This document shows, piece after piece, positions 30,302 through 41,302 of a stretch of 64,000 nucleotides of DNA. Each line of letters starts with the position of its first letter. Within the stretch, counting starts at the first letter, position 1. The DNA is taken from NCBI GenBank assembly GCA_018333785.1, contig JAGXSU010000084.1, positions 1 to 64,000 on the forward strand. Reading direction: 5' to 3'. The notes under the pieces are model-generated. The model was not told the origin of the DNA. It saw nothing but the letters and a program-made list of their open reading frames with translations, and did not search any database. Source of the DNA: Methylomicrobium sp. GTDB lineage: Bacteria > Pseudomonadota > Gammaproteobacteria > Methylococcales > Methylomonadaceae. The position numbers and the translations under genes were made by a program.

Positions 30302-30901
30302 ATGTCTCAAAATATACGCATTGAACGCTGGAGCGGGAAAGCTCTGGAAAAATACATCCCGGATCTCGCTCGCCTGAGAATTGAAGTTTTTCATGACTTT
30401 CCCTATTTGTATGACGGTGATTTCGAATACGAAAAGCGATATCTTCAAACTTATATTAATTGCCCGGACAGCGTTATTGTTCTCGCTTTTGATGGCGATA
30501 AAATCATCGGCGCATCCACCGCCATCCCATTAAAATATGAAACCGATGAAGTCAAAAAGCCTTTTATTGAAAAAGGTTATAACGTCGATGAAGTCTTTTA
30601 TTGTGGCGAATCGGTATTAAACAAAAACTACCGTGGCCTTGGGATAGGCGTAAAGTTTTTTGAGCAACGGGAAGCTCATGCAGCTGATCTCGGTGGCTTT
30701 AAACATGTTTGTTTCTGCTGTGTTGAAAGACCCACTGAGCATCCCAGACGACCGGCCGATTATGTGCCGCTGGATAAGTTCTGGAACAAACGCGGCTATG
30801 TCAAGCATCCTGAATTGCAGACGACCTATTCATGGAAGGACCTGGATAATGAAGCTGAAACCCCCAAACTTATGACATTCTGGTTAAAACATGACCGTTA
30901 A
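30302..30901 (+). CDS. GNAT family N-acetyltransferase
   Basis: LRIEVFHDFPYLYDGDFEYEKRYLQTYI...GESVLNKNYRGLGIGVKFFEQREAHA. Confidence 0.82.
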   Translation: MSQNIRIERWSGKALEKYIPDLARLRIEVFHDFPYLYDGDFEYEKRYLQTYINCPDSVIVLAFDGDKIIGASTAIPLKYETDEVKKPFIEKGYNVDEVFYCGESVLNKNYRGLGIGVKFFEQREAHAADLGGFKHVCFCCVERPTEHPRRPADYVPLDKFWNKRGYVKHPELQTTYSWKDLDNEAETPKLMTFWLKHDR

Positions 30902-31754
30902 AATTGCAACCGCTCAATATGACATCAGTTTTTTAGAAAGCTGGTCCGATTATGAACAAAAAATCAACCAGTGGGTACAGCAGGCAGTTGAAGAAAATGC
31001 GCGTATTCTTTTATTTCCGGAATATGGCAGCCTGGAATTAGCCTCGCTGTTTCCGAAAGAAATATACAGCTCGCTAGAAAAACAGCTGTCGGAATTACAA
31101 ACGCTGCACGAAAGATTCGTTAATCTCTACCAACTGCTGGCTAAAAAGCATAAGTGCTACATTCAAGCAGGGACATTTCCGGTCAAACTTGAGTCCGGGG
31201 AATACCGTAATCGCGCTTATTTGTTCATGCCGGATGGAACCTGTGATTATCAGGACAAGCTACAGATGACCCGTTTCGAAAATGAACAATGGCTGATTAA
31301 AAGCGGGACGGAATTGAAATGCTTTGATACCGATTTCGGAAAAATAGCGATAAATGTCTGCTATGACAGCGAGTTTCCTTTGCTTGCCAGAAAACAGGTT
31401 GAAGCAGGTACCAATCTGATATTAGTGCCCAGTTGTACCGATACTCTGGCAGGTTACCATCGGGTAAAAATTGGCTGTCAGGCCAGGGCCTTGGAAAATC
31501 AGTGTTATGTTGTGCAATCACCAACTGTAGGTTCTGCAGCCTGGTCTGAAGCAGTAGACGTCAATATCGGTGCTGCTGCTGTTTACACACCTGTCGACAG
31601 AGGATTCCCGGATAATGGGATTGCTGCGATGGGCGAGTTGAATAAAACCCAGTGGGTTTTTGCTGATTTATATCTGGAAAATATCGCTAAGGTAAGAGAG
31701 GAGGGCCAAGTCTTTAACTACAGAGATTGGCCTTTACAGTCCCGGTTTATGTAA
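30891..31754 (+). CDS. Carbon-nitrogen hydrolase (nitrilase superfamily)
   Basis: Catalytic E (LFPEYGSLEL), K (YQDKLQMTRFE), C (INVCYDSEFP). Confidence 0.9.
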   Translation: MTVKIATAQYDISFLESWSDYEQKINQWVQQAVEENARILLFPEYGSLELASLFPKEIYSSLEKQLSELQTLHERFVNLYQLLAKKHKCYIQAGTFPVKLESGEYRNRAYLFMPDGTCDYQDKLQMTRFENEQWLIKSGTELKCFDTDFGKIAINVCYDSEFPLLARKQVEAGTNLILVPSCTDTLAGYHRVKIGCQARALENQCYVVQSPTVGSAAWSEAVDVNIGAAAVYTPVDRGFPDNGIAAMGELNKTQWVFADLYLENIAKVREEGQVFNYRDWPLQSRFM

Positions 31755-31774
31755 GCCGCTGTAAATCCTCTCAA

Positions 31775-32758
31775 TTAATGAAAAATTGACTCAAAGGAAT
31801 AACCGCCAAACTCTAATATTTCTTTGAGTCTTTTCAGTGCATCCATTTGAATTTGTCTTACTCTTTCCCGTGTTACACCCATTTCCTGAGCCACTTGCTC
31901 AAGTGTGGCATATTCGTAACCACAAAGCCCGTAACGACGGCAAATTACTTCGCGCTGCTTTTCTGAAAGCTGATAAACCCAGCTTGTCACATTATCTTTA
32001 ATGCCCTCTTCTTGAAGCGTTTCAGAAGGAGACATGCTCCATTCATCAGTCAGTGAATCCAACAAAGGTTTATCGAAATCTTTACCGGCCGGTACATCAA
32101 CAGAACTGACTCGCTCGTTAAGTTTCAACATTTTTTCAACCGTTTTGACCGGTTTGTTGAGATGTTCGGCAATATCTTCGGCTTTAGGTTCGTGATCGAG
32201 CGTTTGCGCGAGTTGTCTTTGCGCTTTGAGATAGGTATTCATTTCTTTAACGATATGAATCGGCAATCGAATCGTGCGAGTCTGATTCATAATAGCGCGT
32301 TCAATTGTTTGTCTGATCCACCAGGTCGCGTAAGTGGAAAACCTGAAGCCACGATCGGGATCGAATTTTTCGACGGCACGAATCAAACCTAAATTACCTT
32401 CTTCTATCAGATCGAGTAAAGGTAAACCTCTGTTCAAATAACGGCGTGATATTTTGACAACCAGTCTTAAGTTGCTTTCTATCATTATTCTGCGGGCATT
32501 TTCATCGCCTCTTAATACTCTTCTGCCGTACATCTTTTCCTGATCAGCAGTAAGCAGTTGCGATCGCCCTAACTCATTAAGGTAGAACCGGGTAGCATCG
32601 AAATTTTGATCATTTTGGGATTCATCACTCAAAACCTCATCAATAATGGGTTCTTCCAGTAAATCCAGCTCCTCTTCGCTGTCTTCATCGTACGGCAGAA
32701 TGTCGCCTATTGAAGCTTGAGCATTGAGAGGAATGATTTCAATTAGTTCTTCTTTCAT
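31775..32758 (-). CDS. rpoS: RNA polymerase sigma factor RpoS
   Basis: [16 protein letters not shown], region 2 [34 protein letters not shown], region 4 [20 protein letters not shown]; downstream of nlpD. Confidence 0.95.
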   Translation of the reverse strand: MKEELIEIIPLNAQASIGDILPYDEDSEEELDLLEEPIIDEVLSDESQNDQNFDATRFYLNELGRSQLLTADQEKMYGRRVLRGDENARRIMIESNLRLVVKISRRYLNRGLPLLDLIEEGNLGLIRAVEKFDPDRGFRFSTYATWWIRQTIERAIMNQTRTIRLPIHIVKEMNTYLKAQRQLAQTLDHEPKAEDIAEHLNKPVKTVEKMLKLNERVSSVDVPAGKDFDKPLLDSLTDEWSMSPSETLQEEGIKDNVTSWVYQLSEKQREVICRRYGLCGYEYATLEQVAQEMGVTRERVRQIQMDALKRLKEILEFGGYSFESIFH

Positions 32759-32798
32759 TTTAACCTCCAGGTTATCGGTTCTTGCCGTATAGAATCTT

Positions 32799-33608
32799 TC
32801 AATTTACCGGTAGATAGTAAAGTGGATCGACCGGATTTCCGTATTGTCTAATTTCGAAATGAAGCGATGGCTTGCCCGACCTGGACATACCAACTTTTGC
32901 AATAAACTGAGCTTTCTCAACTTCCTGGCCTTCTCTAACCAGTAATTCCTTGTTGTTTGCATAAGCACTCATATAGACTTCATCGTGTCTAATGATGAGT
33001 AAATTTCCTACTCCTTTAGGACCTTTACCGCTGTAAACGACTTTTCCGCTCTCTGCCGCTTGGACGGGTTGATCGATATAACCGCTGATATCAATCCCTT
33101 TTTTATCGGTCTGTTTAAAATCTTTTACAACCATTCCGGTAATCGGCCAGTGCCAGTGCAACTTTAACAGTTTTTTGTTATCTGTTGAAAATGTAGGCTT
33201 TTTTTGTGACGTATTTCTCCTTTTGTTTTCAAAACTCTGCTTCTCATCATCAGGATTTTCGAATGGATCCCTTTGAACCTCAAAGACTTTTAATCGTTGT
33301 CCCTCGTGCAAAAGATAAGGCGGCTGAATCTGATTCCATTCGGCAAGCTGGAAATAACTGACGCCAAAACGAAGTCCTATCCGATAAAGATTATCGCCGG
33401 ACCGGACCGTATAAAAAGCACCTGTTTCGGGAGCGTCTTCTTCGACATCCGATCCGGATTGTTCTTTGGTTTCTGATGACTCTTCAGGCACTACACTGAT
33501 TGTGTCCTCATAAAAAATATTTTTTGCGCAAGCGCTGCAAAAAACTATCAACAGTATGAAGCTTCTACTGAAGAGCTGTTTTAATCTGCTAAAAAGTAGC
33601 GACTCCAC
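32799..33608 (-). CDS. nlpD: Murein hydrolase activator NlpD (LysM + M23 domain lipoprotein)
   Basis: Lipobox-like FCSAC, Lys[28 protein letters not shown], degenerate M23 domain; nlpD-rpoS order. Confidence 0.9.
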   Translation of the reverse strand: MESLLFSRLKQLFSRSFILLIVFCSACAKNIFYEDTISVVPEESSETKEQSGSDVEEDAPETGAFYTVRSGDNLYRIGLRFGVSYFQLAEWNQIQPPYLLHEGQRLKVFEVQRDPFENPDDEKQSFENKRRNTSQKKPTFSTDNKKLLKLHWHWPITGMVVKDFKQTDKKGIDISGYIDQPVQAAESGKVVYSGKGPKGVGNLLIIRHDEVYMSAYANNKELLVREGQEVEKAQFIAKVGMSRSGKPSLHFEIRQYGNPVDPLYYLPVN

Positions 33609-33667
33609 AAAATCTCGTTGTTACCAGTTAACAGGAGGCCAAGCTTTAATTGAGAGAAAATGACTGA

Positions 33668-34180
33668 TCATGATTTCAACAATACTTCTTTTGCCTGATT
33701 GATTTTTGCAGCCAAATAATCGCTGCCGCCACGATCGGGGTGTAACTTTTGCATGAGTTTTTTATGAGCACTGATGATGTCCTCTCGGGTAGCGCCAACC
33801 TGCAATCCCAAGATTTGGTAAGCTTCTTCTTTAGTCACTGCGCCTTTAAAATGGGAATAGGTTTTGTGTTTCTGGTAATGCTCTTGCTTGCCGCCGCGAT
33901 ATTGAAACCATAACCGCTGAATGACCGGCGCATATCTGGCCAGCAAGGGTGCGGCCCGCATTAACCCTGAAACAAGAACACCCAATGCCGCCAACAACCA
34001 ACTAAGCCGCCCTGTGACCGCCAAATACAGCATAATAAATACAATTAAACCAAGACCTGCGGTTTTGAGATGTTTATTGAGCGTTTCTTTTGGCATCTTG
34101 AACACTGAACGCAGGCCAAAAAATACCATCAACACCAGAACCAGAACCAAGTACAACCGAATCAAAAATTTCTCCAACAA
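33668..34180 (-). CDS. Membrane-anchored DnaJ-domain protein
   Basis: N-terminal TMs; C-terminal J domain [33 protein letters not shown]. Confidence 0.85.
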   Translation of the reverse strand: MLEKFLIRLYLVLVLVLMVFFGLRSVFKMPKETLNKHLKTAGLGLIVFIMLYLAVTGRLSWLLAALGVLVSGLMRAAPLLARYAPVIQRLWFQYRGGKQEHYQKHKTYSHFKGAVTKEEAYQILGLQVGATREDIISAHKKLMQKLHPDRGGSDYLAAKINQAKEVLLKS

Positions 34181-34242
34181 TCTAAAATGATTTTGTAACT
34201 ATTTCGCGAGTCTCTTAAACAGCGCAGACAATTGATTTATCG

Positions 34243-34274
34243 AGCTATCTGCAACAGGGATGTTGCAGATAGCT
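34243..34274. repeat. 13-bp perfect inverted repeat AGCTATCTGCAAC-AGGGAT-GTTGCAGATAGCT
   Basis: Read directly; lies in the divergent region between the DnaJ-like gene and mobB. Confidence 0.7.
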
Positions 34275-34461
34275 ACGGGGACGCATTCATCTGTCCTTTG
34301 AAATCAAGCACCTACACCCAATAAAATGGGAGAGGTGAGCAGATACGAAAAAAATACTGAATAGTTACGATTTATCAAGTGTATGCCTGATAGTGTTTAA
34401 GCATTATATTAATACTATCTTAGCCCGATCTTTTTTTCGACTCTTAATCCATTTACTCAAC

Positions 34462-34992
34462 ATGCAGCATGCAGCCATACCTATAATCGGATTCGCCGCT
34501 TTCAGCGGAACCGGAAAAACCACGCTCCTTACTCAACTGATACCGCTATTAAGCCAAGAAGGTTTAAAAATCGGTTTGATAAAACACAGTCATCATAGTT
34601 TCGAAATCGATCAACCCGGAAAAGACAGCTTTCGACTAAGAAAAGCCGGCGCTGTTTCAGTTCTCCTTGCGTCTCGTAACAGGCGTGCAATCATTACTGA
34701 AATCGATTCCGAACAAGAACCCCGACTGGACGATCAACTGAAAGTTCTCGATCAATCTAACCTTGATTTGATCCTGGTGGAAGGCTTCAAAGCAGAGCAC
34801 TTTCCAAAAATAGAGCTGCACAGACCCGCACTCAATAAACCTCTGCTTTACCCTAACGATCCCAACGTCATCGCCATCGCTTCGGATTCCCCTTTGACTT
34901 TGCCTGATAATATGACCGGACTTGATCTCAATCAACCGGCTGAAATTGCTGATTTCATCTTGAACTGGCACAAGGAGACATCACATGATTGA
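34462..34992 (+). CDS. mobB: Molybdopterin-guanine dinucleotide biosynthesis protein MobB
   Basis: IIGFAAFSGTGKTTLLTQLIPLL, IKHSHHSFEIDQPGKDSFRLRKAGA, LILVEGFK. Confidence 0.92.
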   Translation: MQHAAIPIIGFAAFSGTGKTTLLTQLIPLLSQEGLKIGLIKHSHHSFEIDQPGKDSFRLRKAGAVSVLLASRNRRAIITEIDSEQEPRLDDQLKVLDQSNLDLILVEGFKAEHFPKIELHRPALNKPLLYPNDPNVIAIASDSPLTLPDNMTGLDLNQPAEIADFILNWHKETSHD

Positions 34993-36235
34993 CTTATGTA
35001 GCCTCGATTCTGAAAAGCTTCTGAGTCTGGACGATGCGCTAGAGAGCATCATCGCAAGCGTGACAGCCGTTTCCGGCACAGAGATTATTCCATTGGCTCA
35101 TGCCCTAGGAAGAATACTTGCCCTAACGGTTACATCGCCAATCGATCTTCCTTACGAACGAAATTCGGCGATGGACGGTTATGCGTTTAACAGCAATGAA
35201 GTCAGTCTTGATTCCTCATTTGAACTCGAACTTGCCGGTACTTCCTGGGCGGGAAAAACATTTGACGGCGCGATCAACAGAGGGGAATGTTTGCGGGTAT
35301 TTACCGGAGCCGTGGTACCCGGAGAACTGGATACTGTTGTTATGCAGGAACAAGTCAAGGTTATCGATAATAGGGTGCAATTTCCTTCCTCAATCAGGGC
35401 CGGTCAGTTTATCCGTCCGGCAGGCGAAGATGTAAAAGCAGGTGAACCCCTGATAGAAGCCTCCAAACGATTAAGCGCGGCTGACATCGGTTATTTGGCC
35501 GCCGCCGGCATTCACCACATTGAGGTATTTCGACCGCTCAGAATTGCTTATCTTGCGACAGGCGATGAGCTGATCTCGCCAGGCCAGCCACTTTCTTCCG
35601 GAAAAATCTTTGAAAGCAATCGCAGCCTTTTGCGCTCGCTGCTAAACGACACTGCTTTTACGGTAACTGATCTGGGCATCGTCAAAGATGACAAAACCGG
35701 GCTCAAAGAGATATTACTCAATGCTGCAGACAATCATGATGTGATCATCAGTTCCGGCGGCGCTTCGGTGGGCGATGCCGACTTTATCCAAGAAATACTG
35801 GATGAATGCGGTCGCGTCGGATTCTGGAAAATTGCGGTAAAACCGGGAAAACCTTTTGCCTTTGGCTGGTTAAAGGACTGTGTTTTTTTTGGCCTTCCTG
35901 GAAATCCCGTTTCCGTCATGGTCGCGTTCGATAAAATTGTCATGCCCGCTTTACGGCAAATGACTGGAGACCGGCCAACCAGAGCACTTAGAATTCAGGC
36001 CGTAAGCACTCAAAACATCAAAAAAGCGCCGGGGAGGCAGGAGTTCATGCGCGGCATTTTGTCATTAAGCGAAGATAATCGCTATGAAGTTAAATCGGCA
36101 GGCAACCAAGGCTCTCATATACTCAGCGTCTTGAGCCGGGCCAATTGTTACATAGACTTGCCGGCAACCAGTCGGGGCGTAACGGCCGGAGAAAACGTTT
36201 GGGTTGAGCCGTTTTCCACCCAAATTGAATACTAA
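34985..36235 (+). CDS. moeA: Molybdopterin molybdenumtransferase MoeA
   Basis: ERNSAMDGYAF, IRPAGEDVKAGEPL, IAYLATGDELI, SSGGASVGDADF, GLPGNPVSVMVAF. Confidence 0.95.
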   Translation: MIDLCSLDSEKLLSLDDALESIIASVTAVSGTEIIPLAHALGRILALTVTSPIDLPYERNSAMDGYAFNSNEVSLDSSFELELAGTSWAGKTFDGAINRGECLRVFTGAVVPGELDTVVMQEQVKVIDNRVQFPSSIRAGQFIRPAGEDVKAGEPLIEASKRLSAADIGYLAAAGIHHIEVFRPLRIAYLATGDELISPGQPLSSGKIFESNRSLLRSLLNDTAFTVTDLGIVKDDKTGLKEILLNAADNHDVIISSGGASVGDADFIQEILDECGRVGFWKIAVKPGKPFAFGWLKDCVFFGLPGNPVSVMVAFDKIVMPALRQMTGDRPTRALRIQAVSTQNIKKAPGRQEFMRGILSLSEDNRYEVKSAGNQGSHILSVLSRANCYIDLPATSRGVTAGENVWVEPFSTQIEY

Positions 36236-36244
36236 AATCAAGTA

Positions 36245-36568
36245 TCAATAGCGCTTGATATTCGGATCACATTCTCTTGACCAGGCATCGATGCCACCCG
36301 CAAGATTCAACACCTGCTTAAACCCGTGATGATCAAGAAAAAAGGCCGCCTGCTGACTTCGAATGCCGTGATGGCAAATCACGACCACTTCTTTGAGAGG
36401 ATCCAATTCATTAAAACGCAATGGAATCTGATTCAGAGGAATAAGCTGACTACCGTCAATCCGAGCATACTCGAATTCATGCGGCTCTCTCACATCCAAT
36501 AAAAAGGGTGCGTCTTTTTCGCTTAAACGAACCAGTAAATCGGTCGCTTCTATTTGTACTACTGCCAT
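36245..36568 (-). CDS. Rhodanese-like domain protein (GlpE-type)
   Basis: LLDVREPHEFEYARIDGSQLIPL...VVICHHGIRSQQAAFFL. Confidence 0.88.
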   Translation of the reverse strand: MAVVQIEATDLLVRLSEKDAPFLLDVREPHEFEYARIDGSQLIPLNQIPLRFNELDPLKEVVVICHHGIRSQQAAFFLDHHGFKQVLNLAGGIDAWSRECDPNIKRY

Positions 36569-37758
36569 GATGGGTACCTGTTAATAAATCGTTCAATTCT
36601 GGCAATGGCCTCAGCCATTCTTTCAATTGATGTCGTATAGGCCAAACGGATGTATTTGTGCGCATTATGCTTGCCAAAATCCTTCCCCGGCGTAACAGCC
36701 ACGTATTCTTCTTCCAATAGAGCCTGCGCAAACTGATAACTGTCCCGGGTAAATCGGGAACAGTCGGCATAAATATAAAACGCGCCTTCAGGTTTTGCTG
36801 TAATGATAAAGCCTAGCCTCAGTAAATGCTCATACAAAAAGTCCCGCCTCCGTTCAAACTCCCTGCGTCTTGACTCCAACTCAGCCAACGTAGACGGATC
36901 AAAAGCCGCCAAGGCGGCTATCTGAGACAGCGTTCCGGTGGCAATAAAAATATTTTGCGCCAAACGCTCAGTAGCTTCTATATAGGCTTCAGGAACAACC
37001 AGCCAGCCTATTCGCCAACCAGTCATACCAAAATACTTGGAAAAACTGTTGATTACAAACACATCTTGGCTAAATTGCAGCGCTGTATTCGCATTCTTTC
37101 CGTACACGAGACCGTGATAAATTTCATCAGAGTAAAAAGCCCCCTTGAACTGCCCGACAGCCTGAATCATTTTTGCCAGCTCGTCTTCCGGGATCAGCGT
37201 TCCGGTTGGATTAGATGGCGATGCAACCAAAACACCGGCACAGGACGACGTCCAGTTTTTTCGAACCAGCTCTGCACTTAACTGAAAGCCGGTTGCCGCA
37301 TCAACCGGAATAGTTAAAGCCTGACCGCCAAAAAGCTTTACAAAATTACTGTTACAAGGGTAACAAGGATCGGCCATCAGAATTTTTTGATCCGGATTCA
37401 AGCTGCAGCCTAAAGCCAGCAAAAAAGCCCCCGAAGCGCCCGGCGTCACAAATAGCTGTTCCTGTTTTACCGTGACACCGTAATGCTGGCTATAAAAACT
37501 GACGATCTTTTTTCTTAATTCAGTCAGTCCTGCGGCCGGTGTATATTTTATCTGTCCTGAGGCGATATTTGCCAAAATTGAATTTGATACAGTCCCTGGT
37601 GTTGGAAAGTCAGGCTCACCAATCTCCATATGAATGACATCGCGCCCTAACTCTTCTAGTTGTTTAGCCCGCTCAAGAATCGCCATTACGTAAAAAGGCG
37701 AAATATCATCCATTCTTTTAGCGCATTGATTTATCATTGTTTTGTATCTATTATTCAC
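36559..37758 (-). CDS. PLP-dependent class I/II aminotransferase
   Basis: MEIGEPDFPTP, SPSNPTGTLIP, NSFSKYFGMTGWRIGW. Confidence 0.92.
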   Translation of the reverse strand: MNNRYKTMINQCAKRMDDISPFYVMAILERAKQLEELGRDVIHMEIGEPDFPTPGTVSNSILANIASGQIKYTPAAGLTELRKKIVSFYSQHYGVTVKQEQLFVTPGASGAFLLALGCSLNPDQKILMADPCYPCNSNFVKLFGGQALTIPVDAATGFQLSAELVRKNWTSSCAGVLVASPSNPTGTLIPEDELAKMIQAVGQFKGAFYSDEIYHGLVYGKNANTALQFSQDVFVINSFSKYFGMTGWRIGWLVVPEAYIEATERLAQNIFIATGTLSQIAALAAFDPSTLAELESRRREFERRRDFLYEHLLRLGFIITAKPEGAFYIYADCSRFTRDSYQFAQALLEEEYVAVTPGKDFGKHNAHKYIRLAYTTSIERMAEAIARIERFINRYPSWQ

Positions 37759-37850
37759 CGAGCGGAAATAATAGCAATAATCCTTGCTAAGCGCCCGCTA
37801 TTCTGATAAAAATGCGCAGTTTTTTATTTCATGCTTTTAGGAGTCAATGG

Positions 37851-38285
37851 ATGAGCGATAGCAATAAAACTGATACATCACCGTTCAGTTTTAAACCGTA
37901 TGAAGAGGTTGAAGGCGAAGAATACATGTGCGAAGCACAAGCTCGTCATTTCGAAACCATACTGAAGAACTGGAAATCAGATCTGATGAAGGAGGTTGAT
38001 CGAACTGTTCATCATATGCAGGATGATGCTGCAAACTTCCCCGACCCCAATGACAGAGCGACTCAAGAATCTGAATTCAGTTTAGAACTTAGAACTCGAG
38101 ACCGTGAACGTAAACTGATTAGAAAAATCGAACAAGCATTAAAAGACATCGAAAGAGGCGACTACGGATACTGCGAATCCTGTGGCATTGAAATCGGCAT
38201 TCGCCGACTGGAAGCAAGACCTACAGCCACGCTTTGTATCGACTGTAAGACACTGGATGAAATTCGAGAGAAACAAATGGGATAA
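37851..38285 (+). CDS. dksA: RNA polymerase-binding transcription factor DksA
   Basis: [27 protein letters not shown], zinc finger [26 protein letters not shown]. Confidence 0.96.
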   Translation: MSDSNKTDTSPFSFKPYEEVEGEEYMCEAQARHFETILKNWKSDLMKEVDRTVHHMQDDAANFPDPNDRATQESEFSLELRTRDRERKLIRKIEQALKDIERGDYGYCESCGIEIGIRRLEARPTATLCIDCKTLDEIREKQMG

Positions 38286-39217
38286 ATCCCTCAAGCAAGA
38301 TAACCCCCGTTTATATTGGCCGGTTCGCGCCATCGCCTACCGGCCCTCTCCACTTAGGCTCACTTTATACCGCTTTGGCCAGTTTTCTTGATGCGCGTTA
38401 TCATCAGGGCAAATGGTTAGTCAGAATCGATGACGTCGATACCCCCAGAAACGCCCCCGGCGCTACCAGTCTTATTCTAAAAACCCTGGAAGCTTTCGGA
38501 CTAGAGTGGGACGAAACCATTTATTACGAAAGTCAGCATATCGACGGCTATGAATCAGCACTGGCACGACTCAAGGCTTTGAATTTGCTGTTCCCGTGTA
38601 CCTGCAGCAGGAAGCATCTGGCTGACTATGTCCACCAACATGGCGGCGGAGACCGGTATCCTGGAATTTGCCGGGATAAAAACTTCCATGAACAAAACAA
38701 TTATGCCGTCCGCATTAAAACCGATAACGCGTTGATTGAATTCATTGACAGATTACAAGGAAGGTTCTCCGAGCATTTGAATGCGGTGCACGGGGACTTT
38801 ATCATTAAAAGGAAAGACCAGTTGTTTGCTTATCAGCTAGCCGTTGTCGTCGATGATCAGGCGCAGGGCGTTACGCATGTCGTAAGAGGTATTGATTTAC
38901 TGGACTCCACCAGTAAACAGATTTTTTTGCAGGCGCTTCTGGGCTATAGGCTCCCTTCTTATATGCATCTACCCATACTGGTTGATGCAAAGGGTCAAAA
39001 ACTGAGCAAACAAACTTATGCTCAAGCAGTTGATCAAAACAACCCAACCACCGTATTATTTCATCTGCTCCAATTGTTAAAACAAGCACCACCCGAAGAG
39101 CTTATCAATTCATTGCCTCAGGAAATTCTGCAATGGGGTATTTCTCATTGGAATCCTGCTCCATTACAATCATGGACTCAACTATGCCCATCCAACGGTT
39201 TTGCCGGGCTCAACTAA
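38257..39217 (+). CDS. gluQ: Glutamyl-Q tRNA(Asp) synthetase GluQ (5' end problematic; possible frameshift near 38304-38308)
   Basis: [44 protein letters not shown] continues into the listed ORF (38375..39217). No ATG/GTG/TTG/CTG in frame between the stop at 38258 and the HIGH-type motif; ATG 38257 in the adjacent frame would fit after a 1-nt change in the C5 run. Confidence 0.8.
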
Positions 39218-39238
39218 TTGTCGAATCAAGGATCACAC

Positions 39239-41176
39239 ATGTCCGAAGCTAAAACCTATCCAATTCGCCCTGAAATAGCCGCTCATGCGCATATCACAGA
39301 AGAGACCTATCACCGCCTTTATCAGCGATCCATCAATGATACGGAGGCCTTCTGGTCTGAACAGGCGCACCAATTTCTAAGTTGGGACAAGCCTTTTGAA
39401 AAGGTGTTGGACTATGACTACACAAAAGGCTACACACGCTGGTTTGAAGGAGGCCGTCTTAATGTCAGTTTCAATTGCCTGGACCGTCATCTTGAAACGC
39501 GCGCCGATCAGGTCGCCATTATTTGGGAAAGTGACAATCCGGCCAATCATAAAACCCTGACTTATCGTCAGCTTCATGAGCAGGTTTGTAAATTTGCCAA
39601 TGTGTTAAAATCTCAAGGCGTCAAAAAAGGCGACCGCATTTGTGTTTATCTGCCGATGATTCTGGAATCAGCCGTGGCCATTTTGGCCTGCACACGCATT
39701 GGCGCCGTCCATTCAATCGTATTTGGCGGATTTTCATCGGAATCTCTGAGAGAACGCATCCTCGATGCTGATTGCGGTTACGTCATTTGTGCGGACGAGA
39801 GTATTCGCGGTGGCAAATCAATGCCTCTTAAAGCAGGTGTTGACCAGGCTGTTGACCATTGCCCCTGCGTCAAACAAGTGATCGTCATCAAAAACTCAGG
39901 CAATCCGGTGACATGGCATGCCGAACGCGACCTCTGGTATCACGAAGCCATGGCGGACGCGTCAGCTGACTGTCCGGCAGAACCTATGGATGCGGAAGAT
40001 CCGTTATTCATCCTCTACACGTCCGGCTCGACCGGCAAACCAAAAGGCTTGCTGCATACCACCGGCGGCTATCTGCTTTATGCGGCCATGACGCATAAAT
40101 ATGTGTTTGATTACCATGATGGCGACATTTACTGGTGTACCGCCGACATAGGCTGGGTAACAGGTCACTCTTATGTGATCTACGGCCCCTTGTGCAACGG
40201 CGCCACAACACTGATGTTTGAAGGCGTGCCGACTTATCCTGAAGCAGACCGGTTCTGGCAGGTAGTTGACAAACATCAGGTTAACATTTTTTATACCGCC
40301 CCCACCGCGATACGGGCTCTTATGGCTCAAGGCGACGAATTTGTCACCCGGACACAACGCTCCAGCCTGCGTATTCTCGGCACTGTTGGCGAACCGATTA
40401 ATCCGGAAGCTTGGGAATGGTACTACCATGTAGTTGGCAACAACCGTTGCCCTATCGTCGACACCTGGTGGCAAACCGAAACCGGCGGCATTCTGATAAC
40501 GCCCCTGCCCGGCGCCATAGCACTGAAACCCGGATCAGCCACATTGCCATTTTTTGGCGTGATACCGGCAATCGTCGACAATGCGGGCAACATACTTGAG
40601 GGGGAAGCCGAGGGCATTTTAGTCATCACCAAACCCTGGCCCGGCCAGGCCAGAACCGTTTACGGCGATCATGGGCGTTTTATTGATACTTATTTCAAAA
40701 ACTTTCCCGGCTATTATTTCACAGGCGATGGCGCCAAGCGTGACAAAGACGGCTATTACTGGATCACGGGGCGTGTCGATGATGTGATTAATGTTTCCGG
40801 ACATCGCATGGGCACCGCAGAGGTGGAGAGCGCTTTGGTGTTGCATGAAGATGTTGCGGAAGCTGCCGTTGTCGGCTATCCGCACCCGATCAAAGGTCAA
40901 GGCATTTATGCTTACGTAACGCTAAATGTGGGTATTGAGCCTAGCGAGGAATTAAGACAGGAATTGATTCAACTGGTCAGGAAAGAAATCGGCCCCATCG
41001 CCCATCCCGATATTATTCAATGGGCACCGGGCTTGCCAAAAACCCGTTCCGGCAAAATCATGCGCAGAATCCTGAGAAAAGTCGCGTCCAACGAACTGGA
41101 CAGTCTGGGCGACACGTCAACATTGGCCGACCCGTCTGTCGTGGACGAGATCATCGACCATAGAGCCAACAAGTAA
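39239..41176 (+). CDS. acs: Acetyl-CoA synthetase (AMP-forming)
   Basis: [61 protein letters not shown]. Confidence 0.97.
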   Translation: MSEAKTYPIRPEIAAHAHITEETYHRLYQRSINDTEAFWSEQAHQFLSWDKPFEKVLDYDYTKGYTRWFEGGRLNVSFNCLDRHLETRADQVAIIWESDNPANHKTLTYRQLHEQVCKFANVLKSQGVKKGDRICVYLPMILESAVAILACTRIGAVHSIVFGGFSSESLRERILDADCGYVICADESIRGGKSMPLKAGVDQAVDHCPCVKQVIVIKNSGNPVTWHAERDLWYHEAMADASADCPAEPMDAEDPLFILYTSGSTGKPKGLLHTTGGYLLYAAMTHKYVFDYHDGDIYWCTADIGWVTGHSYVIYGPLCNGATTLMFEGVPTYPEADRFWQVVDKHQVNIFYTAPTAIRALMAQGDEFVTRTQRSSLRILGTVGEPINPEAWEWYYHVVGNNRCPIVDTWWQTETGGILITPLPGAIALKPGSATLPFFGVIPAIVDNAGNILEGEAEGILVITKPWPGQARTVYGDHGRFIDTYFKNFPGYYFTGDGAKRDKDGYYWITGRVDDVINVSGHRMGTAEVESALVLHEDVAEAAVVGYPHPIKGQGIYAYVTLNVGIEPSEELRQELIQLVRKEIGPIAHPDIIQWAPGLPKTRSGKIMRRILRKVASNELDSLGDTSTLADPSVVDEIIDHRANK

Positions 41177-41256
41177 TTGCCAAAAAATAGCGCCTGATGC
41201 TTTGGTAAAGCGAGCTGAATAAATCCAGATACCCGCTTTGATGATTAAGAGGGAGA

Positions 41257-41297
41257 GGCGTAAGCTTTGCGGGGGTGTTCCTCGCAAGGCTTACGCC
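41257..41297. terminator. Inverted repeat between convergent acs and glgX
   Basis: GGCGTAAGCTTTGCG ... CGCAAGGCTTACGCC, 15-bp stem with one mismatch. Confidence 0.6.
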
Positions 41298-41302
41298 AAA
41301 CA

